Shown in pieces: positions 26,229-34,486 of a stretch of 64,000 nt of DNA; position 1 is the stretch's first letter, and the number at the start of each line of letters is the position of its first letter. The DNA comes from Pseudooceanicola endophyticus. Its GTDB lineage: Bacteria > Pseudomonadota > Alphaproteobacteria > Rhodobacterales > Rhodobacteraceae. The notes under the pieces were generated by a model, which did not search any database, was not told where the DNA came from, and saw nothing but the letters and a program-made list of their open reading frames with translations. The DNA is taken from the NCBI RefSeq assembly GCF_018760365.1, contig NZ_JAHIAB010000001.1:575813-639812 (forward strand), written 5' to 3'. The position numbers were made by a program, and so were the translations under genes.

Positions 26229-28553
26229 TCAGTTGAACTTGTTGTCGCGGGGGAAACCGCGCGGCGCCATGCGGCCCGTGGAGGCGCGCTTCGCGAGCCA
26301 TTCCGCGAGATTGCTTTCGGTGCGGGTGCGCCCTGCCGGGTCGTGCCAGGACAGGCCATCGGCCAGCACGAAGGTGGTCAGATCCGAAAGACCGCCGTCC
26401 TTGAACTTCTGCAGGCGCACGCCCTTGCCTCGGGACATCTCGGGCAGTTCCTCGATCGGGAAGACCAGCACCTTGCGGTTCTCGCCCACCACGGCGACGT
26501 GATCGCCCCAGATCGGCTTGACCAGCAGCGCGCGGACATCGTCCTTGACGTTCAGTACCTGCTTGCCGCTTCGGGTCTGGGCCAGCACCTCGTCCTCGGG
26601 GACGATGAAACCATCGCCCGCCGTCGAGGCCACGATCAGCTTCTCGCCGGCGCGGTAGATGCGCATGTCGATGATCTCTGCCTCATTGGGCAGGTCGACC
26701 ATCAGGCGCAGCGGTTCGCCCATGCCGCGCCCGCCGGGCAGGTTCGCCGCCTGCACCGTGTAGAAGCGTCCGTTGGAGCCGAAGATCAGGATCTTGTCCG
26801 TCGTCTCGGCATGGAAGGCGAAGCGGCCCTCGTCGCCATCCTTGAACTTCAGCTTGTCGCCCTGGCCGAGGTCGATATGGCCCTTCATCGCCCGGATCCA
26901 GCCCATCTTCGAGCAGACCACCGTGATCGGCTCGCGCTCGATCATGGCTTCCAGGGGAACCTCCTCGACCTCGCCCGCGGCCTCGATCAGCGTGCGGCGG
27001 GCGCCGCCCGCGTAATCCTTGCCGAAGGTCTTGCGGGTCTCGCGGATCTGGTCGGCGACACGGCTCCACTGCAGTTCGGGATGGGCCAGCAGATCCTCGA
27101 GACCGGCGCGCTCCTCCATCAGGGCGTCGCGCTCGCGCAGCAGCTCCATCTCTTCCAGGCGCCGCAAGCTGCGCAGGCGCATGTTCAGGATCGACTCGGC
27201 CTGAAGCTCGCTCAGCTCGCCCTCATCGCCCTGCGAAAGCGGCGAGACATAGGCGGCCTCGCTGGCCGCACGGGGACGCTTCTTCGACCAGTCCTCGGCC
27301 ATCAGGGCGGCCTTGGGATCCTCGTCGTAGCGGATGATGTCGATCACGCGATCAAGGTTCAGGAAGGCGATCACCAGGCCTTCCAGCACTTCCAGCCGGT
27401 GGTCGATCTTTTCCAGGCGGAAGACCGAGCGGCGTTCGAGCACCTCGCGGCGGTGGTCGAGGAAGGCGCGCAGCACCTCCTTGAGCGAGCAGACCTTGGG
27501 CGTCACGCCGTCGATCAGCACGTTCATGTTCAGCGCGAAGCGCACCTCGAGGTCCGAGTTGCGGAACAGCATGTTCATCAGCACATCGGGATCGACGTTC
27601 TTCGAGCGCGGCTCCAGCACCATGCGGATGTCATCGGCGCTTTCGTCGCGGATGTCGGCCAGGATCGGGATCTTCTTGGTCTGGATCAGCTCGGCGATAC
27701 GCTCGACCAGCTTGGATTTCTGCACCTGGTAGGGGATCTCGGTGACGACGATCTGCCAGGTGCCGCGGCCCAGATCCTCGACCGCCCACTTGGCGCGCAG
27801 GCGGAAGCCGCCGCGCCCGGTGGCATAGGCGCGGGCGATGTTTTCCGGGCTTTCCACCAGCACACCGCCGGTGGGGAAATCGGGCCCCGGGATGTATTTC
27901 AGCAGCGTGTCGTCATGGGCGTCGGGCGACTTGATCAGATGCAGGCAGGCATTGCACAGCTCGACGATGTTGTGCGGCGCGATATTGGTCGCCATGCCCA
28001 CCGCGATCCCCGAAGAGCCATTGGCCAGCAGGTTGGGGAAGGCCGCCGGCAACACCACCGGTTCCTGCAGCGTGCCATCGTAGTTGTCGCGGAAATCGAC
28101 GGCGTTCTCGTTCAGGCCTTCCATCATGGCCTCGGCCACGGCGGTCAGGCGCGCCTCGGTGTAGCGCGAGGCCGCCGGGTTGTCGCCGTCGATATTGCCG
28201 AAGTTGCCCTGGCCGTCGACCAGCGGGTAGCGGACGTTGAAGTCCTGCGCCAGGCGCGCCATGGCGTCGTAGATCGCCGTGTCGCCGTGCGGGTGGTAGT
28301 TGCCCATCACGTCGCCCGAGATCTTCGAGGACTTGCGGAACCGCGATGCCGGGCCCAGGCGCAGTTCGCGCATCGCGTAAAGGATGCGGCGGTGCACCGG
28401 CTTCAGCCCGTCGCGGGCATCCGGCAGGGCGCGGTTCATGATCGTGGAAAGCGCGTAGGTCAGGTATCGCTCACCTATCGCGCGGCGCAGCGGCTCGGCC
28501 AGCATGGTGCCGCCGGCCGGGAGATCTGGGGTATCTTCGGGCGTATCCGTCAT
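26229..28553 (-). CDS. parC: DNA topoisomerase IV subunit A
   Basis: Encodes 774 residues matching the ParC type: N-terminal breakage-reunion domain (RYLTYALSTIMNRALPDARD, then GLKPVHRRILYAMREL) with the catalytic tyrosine in NPAASRYTEARLT, followed by a beta-pinwheel C-terminal domain. The protein is shorter than GyrA (about 900 aa) and I find no GyrA-box QRRGGKG, so ParC is the better call. It decatenates daughter chromosomes together with ParE, which is not in this window. It is a single-gene unit convergent with the P450 gene. Confidence 0.92.
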   Translation of the reverse strand: MTDTPEDTPDLPAGGTMLAEPLRRAIGERYLTYALSTIMNRALPDARDGLKPVHRRILYAMRELRLGPASRFRKSSKISGDVMGNYHPHGDTAIYDAMARLAQDFNVRYPLVDGQGNFGNIDGDNPAASRYTEARLTAVAEAMMEGLNENAVDFRDNYDGTLQEPVVLPAAFPNLLANGSSGIAVGMATNIAPHNIVELCNACLHLIKSPDAHDDTLLKYIPGPDFPTGGVLVESPENIARAYATGRGGFRLRAKWAVEDLGRGTWQIVVTEIPYQVQKSKLVERIAELIQTKKIPILADIRDESADDIRMVLEPRSKNVDPDVLMNMLFRNSDLEVRFALNMNVLIDGVTPKVCSLKEVLRAFLDHRREVLERRSVFRLEKIDHRLEVLEGLVIAFLNLDRVIDIIRYDEDPKAALMAEDWSKKRPRAASEAAYVSPLSQGDEGELSELQAESILNMRLRSLRRLEEMELLRERDALMEERAGLEDLLAHPELQWSRVADQIRETRKTFGKDYAGGARRTLIEAAGEVEEVPLEAMIEREPITVVCSKMGWIRAMKGHIDLGQGDKLKFKDGDEGRFAFHAETTDKILIFGSNGRFYTVQAANLPGGRGMGEPLRLMVDLPNEAEIIDMRIYRAGEKLIVASTAGDGFIVPEDEVLAQTRSGKQVLNVKDDVRALLVKPIWGDHVAVVGENRKVLVFPIEELPEMSRGKGVRLQKFKDGGLSDLTTFVLADGLSWHDPAGRTRTESNLAEWLAKRASTGRMAPRGFPRDNKFN

Positions 28554-28703
28554 GGATCAGGTGATAGCCGTCCCCCGCGTCCCGGTAAAGCGGCAGCTTG
28601 CGCGCCTCGCATCGGTTTTCGGCGGAAATCCGGGAACCCGGGCGGGGGTTCGCCTGTTCCATTGACAAGCCATCTGCCAGCGCCAGCACCGGGGGAAAGC
28701 ACC

Positions 28704-29354
28704 ATGTTCCGATTCCTGTTCATCGCCACGACCAGCTTCCTGCTGTTCCTCACCTTCTTCCAGATGAGCGGCGGCTTCGACTTCCAGCCCCTGAGCCCTC
28801 GCAAGGCGGACCAGGAGATTGCCCGGAATTCGGGCGCCCGGCTGGCCGAGATCGACCCCGACCTGGCGCCCGCCGACCAGACGCAGCGCCAGGCCGACCG
28901 CTCCGCGCAAGCCTCGGGCGGCACGGTGCAGCTGGCCTCGGCGGAGACCGAGAGCGACGCCGTGGACCCTGCCGCCGCCGATCTGTCGATCGCCACGATC
29001 AGCAAGGCCGCGCTGCCCGCCCCCGCCCCGACCGGCGCGCCGAAGACACCGGGCAGCCGCGCCTCGGCCAGCTCCGACCAGGTCGACGGGGTGCGCCAGG
29101 ACGAGGCCCGCGCCATCGCGGCCGCCATGGCACCGCAGGGCACCACGCCCGGCGCCGACATCCGCGAGGTCTCGGGCAATGTCGTCAACATGCGCAGCGG
29201 CCCCGGCACCGGTTACGGCGTGGTCGACCAGCTGAACGAAGGCACCCGGGTCGAGGTGCTGGATCAGAAGGGCGGCTGGCTGAAGCTGCGCGCCACCAGC
29301 GGCAACAGCGCCACGGGCTGGATGTATTCGGGCCTGCTGACCGCCTCGAACTGA
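28704..29354 (+). CDS. SH3-domain protein with N-terminal membrane anchor
   Basis: Encodes 216 residues. A hydrophobic N-terminus (MFRFLFIATTSFLLFLTFF) acts as a signal or anchor. A long Ala/Asp-rich low-complexity linker (about 40-140) leads to a C-terminal bacterial SH3 domain (about 150-216) with VVNMRSGPGTGYGVVDQL and GGWLKL. Such domains usually bind cell-wall peptides in the periplasm. GGGGGAAAG precedes the ATG at 28704. Stand-alone gene divergent from parC. A second SH3 protein lies at 32359-33021 but is not closely similar. Confidence 0.8.
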   Translation: MFRFLFIATTSFLLFLTFFQMSGGFDFQPLSPRKADQEIARNSGARLAEIDPDLAPADQTQRQADRSAQASGGTVQLASAETESDAVDPAAADLSIATISKAALPAPAPTGAPKTPGSRASASSDQVDGVRQDEARAIAAAMAPQGTTPGADIREVSGNVVNMRSGPGTGYGVVDQLNEGTRVEVLDQKGGWLKLRATSGNSATGWMYSGLLTASN

Positions 29355-29444
29355 GGCCGCCCTGAAGCCGGGGCGCCCGATGCCGGCCACCGAAGCATGG
29401 CACCGGGGCTTGCGGCCCCGCCCGCGCTTCGCCACAGTCCCGGC

Positions 29445-30284
29445 ATGATCCGAAACATCCTCATCACCGGCTGTTCCTCCGGCATCGGCTACGATGCCGC
29501 CCACGGGCTGAAGGCCCGGGGCTGGCGCGTCTTCGCCTCGGCCCGCAAGCCCGATGACGTGGCCCGCCTGCGCGACGAGGGGCTGGAGGCGCTGCATCTC
29601 GACTATGCCGACCAGGCCAGCATCGAGGCTGCGGTCGCCGCCATGCAGGCCGCCACCGGCGGACGGATCGACGCGATCTTCAACAACGGCGCCTTCGCCG
29701 TGCCCGGCCCCGTCGAGGACATTCCCCGCGACGCCCTGCGCGCCAATTTCGAGGCTAACCTCTTCGGCCCCCATGCCCTGACCCGCGCCGTGCTGCCGCA
29801 GATGCGCGCCCAGGGATTCGGGCGCATCGTCAACTGCTCCTCGGTGCTGGGGCTGGTCGCGGCGCCCTGGCGGGGCAGCTACAATGCCACGAAATTCGCT
29901 CTCGAAGGGCTGACCGACACCCTGCGCCTTGAGCTGAGGGGCAGCGGCATCGACGCCATCCTGATCGAACCCGGCCCGATCCGCACCGACTTCCGAAAGA
30001 ACGCCATCAAGGCCTTCGAGACCTGGGTTGACTGGGAAAGCTCGGCTCGGATCGAGGAATACCGCAACGGGCTGCTCGACAAGCTCTACAAGCGCGGCAC
30101 CCGCTCTGCCACCGAAGCCAGGTTCGAGCTGGGCCCGGAGGCGGTGACCGCCAGGCTGATCCGCGCGCTGGAGGATCCCCGCCCGAAACCGCGCTACTAC
30201 GTGACAACCCCCACCTACATGGCGGCGGCGATGCGGCGGCTGCTGCCGTCCCGGGCCATCGACCGACTGATGCGCGACGCCTGA
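29445..30284 (+). CDS. Short-chain dehydrogenase/reductase (SDR)
   Basis: Encodes 279 residues of a classical SDR. The cofactor motif TGCSSGIG, the NNGA segment, the catalytic serine in NCSSVLG and the YNATK active site are all in order. With SARKPDD after the second strand, NADP(H) is plausible. The C-terminus is longer than minimal SDRs, as in the group acting on steroid- or lipid-like substrates. The ATG at 29445 (MIRNILITG) is preferred because an upstream in-frame ATG adds 16 residues before the Rossmann start. The substrate is unknown; no obvious operon partner. Confidence 0.87.
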   Translation: MIRNILITGCSSGIGYDAAHGLKARGWRVFASARKPDDVARLRDEGLEALHLDYADQASIEAAVAAMQAATGGRIDAIFNNGAFAVPGPVEDIPRDALRANFEANLFGPHALTRAVLPQMRAQGFGRIVNCSSVLGLVAAPWRGSYNATKFALEGLTDTLRLELRGSGIDAILIEPGPIRTDFRKNAIKAFETWVDWESSARIEEYRNGLLDKLYKRGTRSATEARFELGPEAVTARLIRALEDPRPKPRYYVTTPTYMAAAMRRLLPSRAIDRLMRDA

Positions 30285-30354
30285 CAGGGCAATCCGCAAT
30301 GGCTTTTTTTGCGCCAGGGGCGTATCCAGAGCAAAAGCACATGGAGGAGAGATC

Positions 30355-30552
30355 ATGGCCGGCAACCCGATGTTCTTCATCGCCACGGTGGCGGTGCTGA
30401 TCGTGGCGGTGATCCTGGTGAAGGGCATCGCCAACTTCGCCCGCGCGGGCGATGCGCGCAAATCCAACAAGCTGATGCAATGGCGCATCATGGCCCAGCT
30501 GGTGGCCGTGCTGCTGATCGCGCTGGCTGCGATGATCACCAGGGGACACTGA
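30355..30552 (+). CDS. Twin transmembrane (HIG1-like) small protein
   Basis: Encodes 65 residues with two transmembrane helices (MFFIATVAVLIVAVILVKGI and MAQLVAVLLIALAAMI) joined by a basic loop FARAGDARKSNKLMQWR. The layout matches the bacterial twin-transmembrane/HIG1-type proteins, relatives of respiratory supercomplex factors. GGAGAG lies 7 nt before the ATG. It ends one base before the adenosyltransferase ATG, so the two are co-translated. A role in respiratory-complex assembly is by analogy only. Confidence 0.75.
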   Translation: MAGNPMFFIATVAVLIVAVILVKGIANFARAGDARKSNKLMQWRIMAQLVAVLLIALAAMITRGH

Positions 30553-30553
30553 G

Positions 30554-31132
30554 ATGGTCGTGCTTTCGAAGATCTACACCCGCACAGGAGACGCGGGCGA
30601 AACCGCCCTGGGCGACGGAACGCGGGTGCCCAAACCCTCCCTCCGGGTCGAGGCCTACGGCACGGTGGACGAGACCAATGCCACCATCGGTCTCGCGCGC
30701 CTCTCTTCCGAGGGCGAGATGGACGCGGCCCTGGCCCGGATCCAGAACGATCTCTTCGATCTTGGGGCCGACCTGTGCCGCCCTCACATGGAGCGCGACG
30801 AAGAGGCCCCCTACGTGCCGCTGCGCATCCTCGCCGCGCAGGTGACGCGGCTGGAAACCGAAATCGATGCGATGAACGCGGACCTGGCGCCGCTGCGCAG
30901 CTTCGTGCTGCCCGGCGGCACGCCACTCGCCGCACATCTGCACCTCTGCCGCACCGTCTCGCGCCGGGCCGAACGCCTTGCCGTCGCGCTGATGGCCGAA
31001 GAAGGCTGCAATCCGGATGCCGTGCGCTACCTGAACCGGTTGTCGGACTGGTTCTTCGTGGCCTCCCGCACCGCCAACCGCAACGGCGCCGGAGACGTGC
31101 TCTGGGTCCCCGGAGCCACGCGCAACGACTGA
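30554..31132 (+). CDS. ATP:cob(I)alamin adenosyltransferase, PduO type
   Basis: Encodes 192 residues. The N-terminal motif KIYTRTGDAGETALGDG and the conserved CRTVSRRAER plus VRYLNRLSDWFFVASR blocks define PduO-type enzymes, which transfer the adenosyl group of ATP to cob(I)alamin to make coenzyme B12. The protein is a soluble trimer in characterised members. It starts one base after the HIG1-like gene. No B12-dependent enzyme or cobalamin riboswitch is visible near it. Its 3' end is followed by structured repeat copy B. Confidence 0.93.
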   Translation: MVVLSKIYTRTGDAGETALGDGTRVPKPSLRVEAYGTVDETNATIGLARLSSEGEMDAALARIQNDLFDLGADLCRPHMERDEEAPYVPLRILAAQVTRLETEIDAMNADLAPLRSFVLPGGTPLAAHLHLCRTVSRRAERLAVALMAEEGCNPDAVRYLNRLSDWFFVASRTANRNGAGDVLWVPGATRND

Positions 31133-31141
31133 GCGCGCAAG

Positions 31142-31198
31142 GGGGGCTCTGCCCCCGGCGGCTGCGCCGCCTCCCCCGGGATATTTCCAGCCAGATGA
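31142..31198 (+). repeat. Structured intergenic repeat, copy B
   Basis: GGGGGC-TCT-GCCCCC hairpin, then GGCGGC-TGC-GCCGCC hairpin, then CTCCCCCGGGATATTTCC...CCAGATGA. The tail is nearly identical to copy A (21421-21448), while the two hairpins differ in sequence but keep pairing. It begins 10 nt after the adenosyltransferase stop. Confidence 0.75.
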
Positions 31199-31221
31199 TA
31201 AAAAGAGCCACCCAGGCTCTC

Positions 31222-31268
31222 TCATCTGGCCCCAAATATCCCCGCCGGAGGCCTGCGCCGCGGGCGCA
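31222..31268 (-). repeat. Structured intergenic repeat, copy C (inverted)
   Basis: On the minus strand: a CTGCGCC-CGC-GGCGCAG hairpin, then CTCCGGCGGGGATATTTGG...CCAGATGA. It faces copy B, and the two tails can pair across the AGAGCC-ACCCA-GGCTCT spacer. It immediately follows the stop of the 2-hydroxyacid dehydrogenase gene. Confidence 0.7.
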
Positions 31269-31272
31269 GTTT

Positions 31273-32262
31273 CTAGAGCATGCCCGGGAGCACCAGATCC
31301 GGCGGGCGATGTCCATCAGCATAGGTCTTGATGTTGATGATCACCTTCTCGCCCATCTCGAGGCGCGCCTCGTAGGTGGCCGAGGCCATGTGCGGCAGCA
31401 GGATCACGTTGTCGAGTTCGCGCAGGCGGGGATTGCCCTCGGCCTCGGGCGTCACGACATCGAGGGCCGCACCGGCGATATCCCCGGCACGCAACAGGCG
31501 GGTCAGGGCGTTCTGGTCCACGACCTCGCCGCGCGAAGTGTTCACAATCACCGCCTCGGGCTTCATCAGTTTGAGGCGACGGGCATTCATCAGGTGGAAG
31601 GTCGCCGGCGTATGCGGACAGGTGACCGCCAGAACGTCGGAGCGCGCCACCATCTGGTCCAGGCTTTCCCAGTAGCGCGCCTTCAGATCCTCTTCGGTCT
31701 CGCTGCGCAGGCGGCGTCGGTTATGGTAGTTGATCTGCATGCCGAAGGCCGCCGCCCGGCGCGCCAGGGCCTGGCCGATCCGCCCCATGCCCAACACCCC
31801 CAGCCGCTTGCCGGCAATACGCGAGCCGCACATGCCGGTGGGGCTCCAGCCTTCCCAGGCCGCATCGCCCTTCATCAGTGCCATGCCCTCGGGCATGCGG
31901 CGCAGCAGCGCCAGGATCAGCGCCATGGTCATGTCGGCGGTGTCCTCGGTCAGCACGTCGGGCGTGTTGCTCACCAGGATGCCGCGATGGCGCGCGGTCG
32001 CCACGTCGATATGGTCCACCCCCATGCCGTAATTCGCGATCAGCCCCAGCCGATCCCCGGCCCGGGCCAAAAGCGCCTGGTCGATCCGGTCGCGCAGGTT
32101 CGGCACCAGCACATCCGCGCCCGGTAACAAGGACGCGATCTCATCGGCGGACATCGGCGCATCGGCGGGGCCGAAATGGCAGTCGAAAAGCTCTGCCATG
32201 CGGGCTTCGACCCGCTCCGGCAGCCGTCGCGTGACAACAACACTCAGACGACGTGGTGGCAT
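31273..32262 (-). CDS. D-2-hydroxyacid dehydrogenase (glyoxylate/hydroxypyruvate reductase-like)
   Basis: Encodes 329 residues of the D-isomer-specific 2-hydroxyacid dehydrogenase family. The Rossmann motif GMGRIGQALARR, the catalytic Arg in NTSRGEVVDQNAL, the Glu in VTPEAEGNP and the His in LPHMASAT are present. The close-packed sequence NYGMGVDHIDVATARHRGI resembles glyoxylate or hydroxypyruvate reductases, so that substrate class is likely. Stand-alone gene, convergent with the adenosyltransferase and divergent from the SH3 gene at 32359. Not closely similar to the family member at 54418-55401. Confidence 0.88.
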   Translation of the reverse strand: MPPRRLSVVVTRRLPERVEARMAELFDCHFGPADAPMSADEIASLLPGADVLVPNLRDRIDQALLARAGDRLGLIANYGMGVDHIDVATARHRGILVSNTPDVLTEDTADMTMALILALLRRMPEGMALMKGDAAWEGWSPTGMCGSRIAGKRLGVLGMGRIGQALARRAAAFGMQINYHNRRRLRSETEEDLKARYWESLDQMVARSDVLAVTCPHTPATFHLMNARRLKLMKPEAVIVNTSRGEVVDQNALTRLLRAGDIAGAALDVVTPEAEGNPRLRELDNVILLPHMASATYEARLEMGEKVIINIKTYADGHRPPDLVLPGML

Positions 32263-32358
32263 GCGGATCCTCCTGCGGCTTCCCTTTCCGGGCGAACGGC
32301 GTCAGGGTGACGCAAAGCGATCTCCGGCACAAGAACCGGGGCGCTTTCCCGAGGCAGT

Positions 32359-33021
32359 ATGAGGCACGAGCAGATGAGACTCCTGCATTGGCGCACGGGT
32401 GCCATTCTCCTTTTCCTGAGCGGTGTCGGCGGTGTCGCTGCCCAGGAGGCCGGCACCGCCGTCCAGTTCGACCTGGGCGGAGATGTCGCAGCCGCGACCC
32501 TGGCCGCGACCGGCACCGACACCAGCACGCTTCCGCCCCCGGCCCCGCCGGCGGCCACCCCGACCGAGCTTCCCGACACCGCGCCGGCCCATACGGTGGG
32601 GCCGGTGACCGGGCTGCCCCTGCCCCGCTTCGTCTCGATGAAATCGAGCCGGGCGAATGTCCGGCGCGGCCCCTCGACCACCAACAAGATCGACTGGGAA
32701 TTCCTGCGCCGCGGCATGCCGGTGGAGGTGATTGCGGAATATGGTCACTGGCGGCAGATCCGCGACCATGACGGCGCCGGCGGCTGGGTGCACTACGCGC
32801 TGATCTCGGGCAACCGGACGGCGCTGATCGAACAGGACATGCTGGAGCTGCACGCCCGCGCCGACAGCGAGTCGCGCGTGGTCGCCAAGCTGCAGCAGGG
32901 CGTGATCGCGGACCTGGGTGACTGCACCCAGGACTGGTGCGAACTCTCGGTCAGCGGCTACAGCGGCTGGGCCCCGAAAACCACCTTCTGGGGCGCCGGC
33001 CCGGACGAAATCCGCAACTGA
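32359..33021 (+). CDS. Secreted SH3-domain protein
   Basis: Encodes 220 residues. The N-terminus WRTGAILLFLSGVGGVAAQE looks like a signal peptide. A Pro/Thr-rich linker follows, then two SH3-like modules: ANVRRGPSTTNKIDWEFLRR...GWVHYALI (about 95-150) and LELHARADSESRVVAKLQQG...GWAPKTTF (about 160-212). This matches the bacterial SH3_4/DUF1058 family of periplasmic proteins. GAGG precedes the ATG; a second ATG five codons later is possible. The function of the family is unknown. Confidence 0.8.
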   Translation: MRHEQMRLLHWRTGAILLFLSGVGGVAAQEAGTAVQFDLGGDVAAATLAATGTDTSTLPPPAPPAATPTELPDTAPAHTVGPVTGLPLPRFVSMKSSRANVRRGPSTTNKIDWEFLRRGMPVEVIAEYGHWRQIRDHDGAGGWVHYALISGNRTALIEQDMLELHARADSESRVVAKLQQGVIADLGDCTQDWCELSVSGYSGWAPKTTFWGAGPDEIRN

Positions 33022-33097
33022 TCCGCGCCGTCGGCGGGTGCCGTAGGGTTCCCTCCGGCGGACCGGTGCAGAGGTCGAAAATTCTCTTCGAAAGGGC

Positions 33098-33126
33098 TTG
33101 CGCCCCCCGAAGCATACCATTAGAGA
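33098..33126 (+). promoter_or_regulatory. Candidate promoter of tRNA-Gln
   Basis: TTGCGC (33098-33103) and TAGAGA (33121-33126) are 17 nt apart and end 12 nt before the tRNA. Position and spacing fit a tRNA promoter. Confidence 0.5.
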
Positions 33127-33138
33127 ACGCCTCACGGA

Positions 33139-33213
33139 TGGGGCGTAGCCAAGTGGTAAGGCACCGGTTTTTGGTACCGCGCACCGTAGGTTCGAATCCT
33201 ACCGCCCCAGCCA
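33139..33213 (+). tRNA. tRNA-Gln (anticodon TTG)
   Basis: 75 nt with an encoded CCA. The acceptor arm UGGGGCG pairs with CGCCCCA, the D-arm is UAGCCAAGUGGUAAGGCA, the anticodon loop UUUUGGU carries UUG, and the T-arm has GGUUCGAAUCC. It lies between the SH3 gene and a 1.27-kb region without recognisable genes. Confidence 0.97.
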
Positions 33214-34486
33214 TTCCCCCTTTCTTCCGATGTCAGAATGTGCTCTCGCCCTGCGGGTCACATTCCAGTCTGCCCGTTCGGCAGGGTTTTCCCAAGCCCT
33301 TCCTTTGGCCCCCCGCAGATCGTTGCAATGGAACACCAATGCCTTCAGCGCGCCAGCAAAGGGCGCGAAGACCCCGGAAGACAACGGAGGGGCCAGAAAA
33401 TAAGGCTCTGAGGGGATCGGCGATGGCGTCGCGCAATGTCCTGCCTTGCCGCGAGAGTTGCCAGAGGATGCGGGAGGACCGCCCCGGACATGCCAGCTGG
33501 TCGACGCTTGTTCAGATCAGGAAAGACAATGGGTTAAGCCGTATCCGGGCCCTCAGCGCCTCCGACTGAGGGGATCGGAACATGCAACTTGGTGCGCACC
33601 TTGCCGGACCGGCCTGCATGTTGGGTAACTCTTTTATTTCCAAATACATGTCTCTCATCATGGCGCCGTGCCATCGCCTCCGGACATGCCCGCGTTTCCG
33701 TGACGGTGCGTTGTTCGACCCGTCCAGGTTCAGGGGCATGGCTTTCTTCAACCGGGGTCGTCCGGGGGCCGCCAGGCAGCCGGACCTGCGTTTCCAGGAA
33801 CGAGCCCATTGCCGTGGATCCTCCCGGAGCCGTTGGGTGCCAGCGCTTCCTCATTGGCGAAGGGGCAGGTTTTGCCCGGGTGTCAGACCGGGAGCCCTCT
33901 GCCGCCCCCGGGGGGTCTTCCCCATTGATCGTCAGTCAATGCGGATTGCCGAACCTCCCTGTCGCCCGGCGCGCCCGGTGTCCGACGCACCCGATATGGC
34001 CGCAATCGCCAACACCGTGGCGCTCGGCCATGGGCGCGATGACCTTCCACCGCGGCGACGCCGGCGGCAGGGTTGATGCCCGCAGGATCGCCCCCCTTCC
34101 TGCACCTCGCCGACGGATAACCCTGCGCGGCGTGATCCCCGCTAAGGCCCGCGACCCCGGCACCTGCCTTGGCAACCCGGGCTGCGTGCATTCCGGCGCC
34201 ACGGGCACCGGCTGGCGCGATCTGTCCTGATATCAGGACAGCCCCCCCCGGCGGCGGCGCAGCTGGCGGCGCTGGTGCAGCGGCTGAAGCGGCACGCGCG
34301 GGTCCAGAAGGGGCTGATCTGCCTGCTGGGGCGGCCCGAGGCGACCTCGAAGCTCGCGCACTGCGGCGTCCGGTGTCGCGCACCGACGCAATCGCCGCCC
34401 ATGCCGCCGGAGGCCCGGTTTCGTGCCTGCCCCGGGACGGCCCGGCACCGGGTGCCTGCAGCGCAGCCTCCCCAATGTTGCCAGCT
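33214..34486. other. 1.27-kb region with no recognisable gene
   Basis: Between tRNA-Gln and the histidine kinase gene I find no reading frame with a credible ribosome-binding site, known motif or family resemblance. The frames present are 60-230 residues, rich in Arg/Pro/Ala and overlapping in several registers, as expected by chance at this GC content. A short coding-like stretch near 34255-34380 (ALVQRLKRHARVQKG) lacks a start. The region contains one perfect 20-bp palindrome. It may be decayed accessory DNA. Confidence 0.6.
34222..34241. other. Perfect 20-bp palindrome
   Basis: CTGTCCTGATATCAGGACAG is exactly self-complementary and is followed by eight C residues. The form suits an operator for a dimeric regulator or an RNA hairpin, but no gene start lies near it on the plus strand, and the two-component genes on the minus strand end 245 nt away. 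Confidence 0.5.

Noticed and set aside
30285-30354. Cobalamin riboswitch ahead of the adenosyltransferase operon
   Set aside because: Only 70 bp separate the SDR stop from the HIG1-like start, too short for the roughly 200-nt riboswitch, and no B12-box sequence is visible.
33582-34076. 164-codon plus-strand frame in the gene-free region
   Set aside because: No ribosome-binding site, Arg/Pro-rich composition and overlapping frames of similar length on both strands; no family resemblance.
33139-34486. Integrated genomic island at tRNA-Gln
   Set aside because: No integrase or phage gene follows and I found no second copy of the tRNA 3' end within the window.
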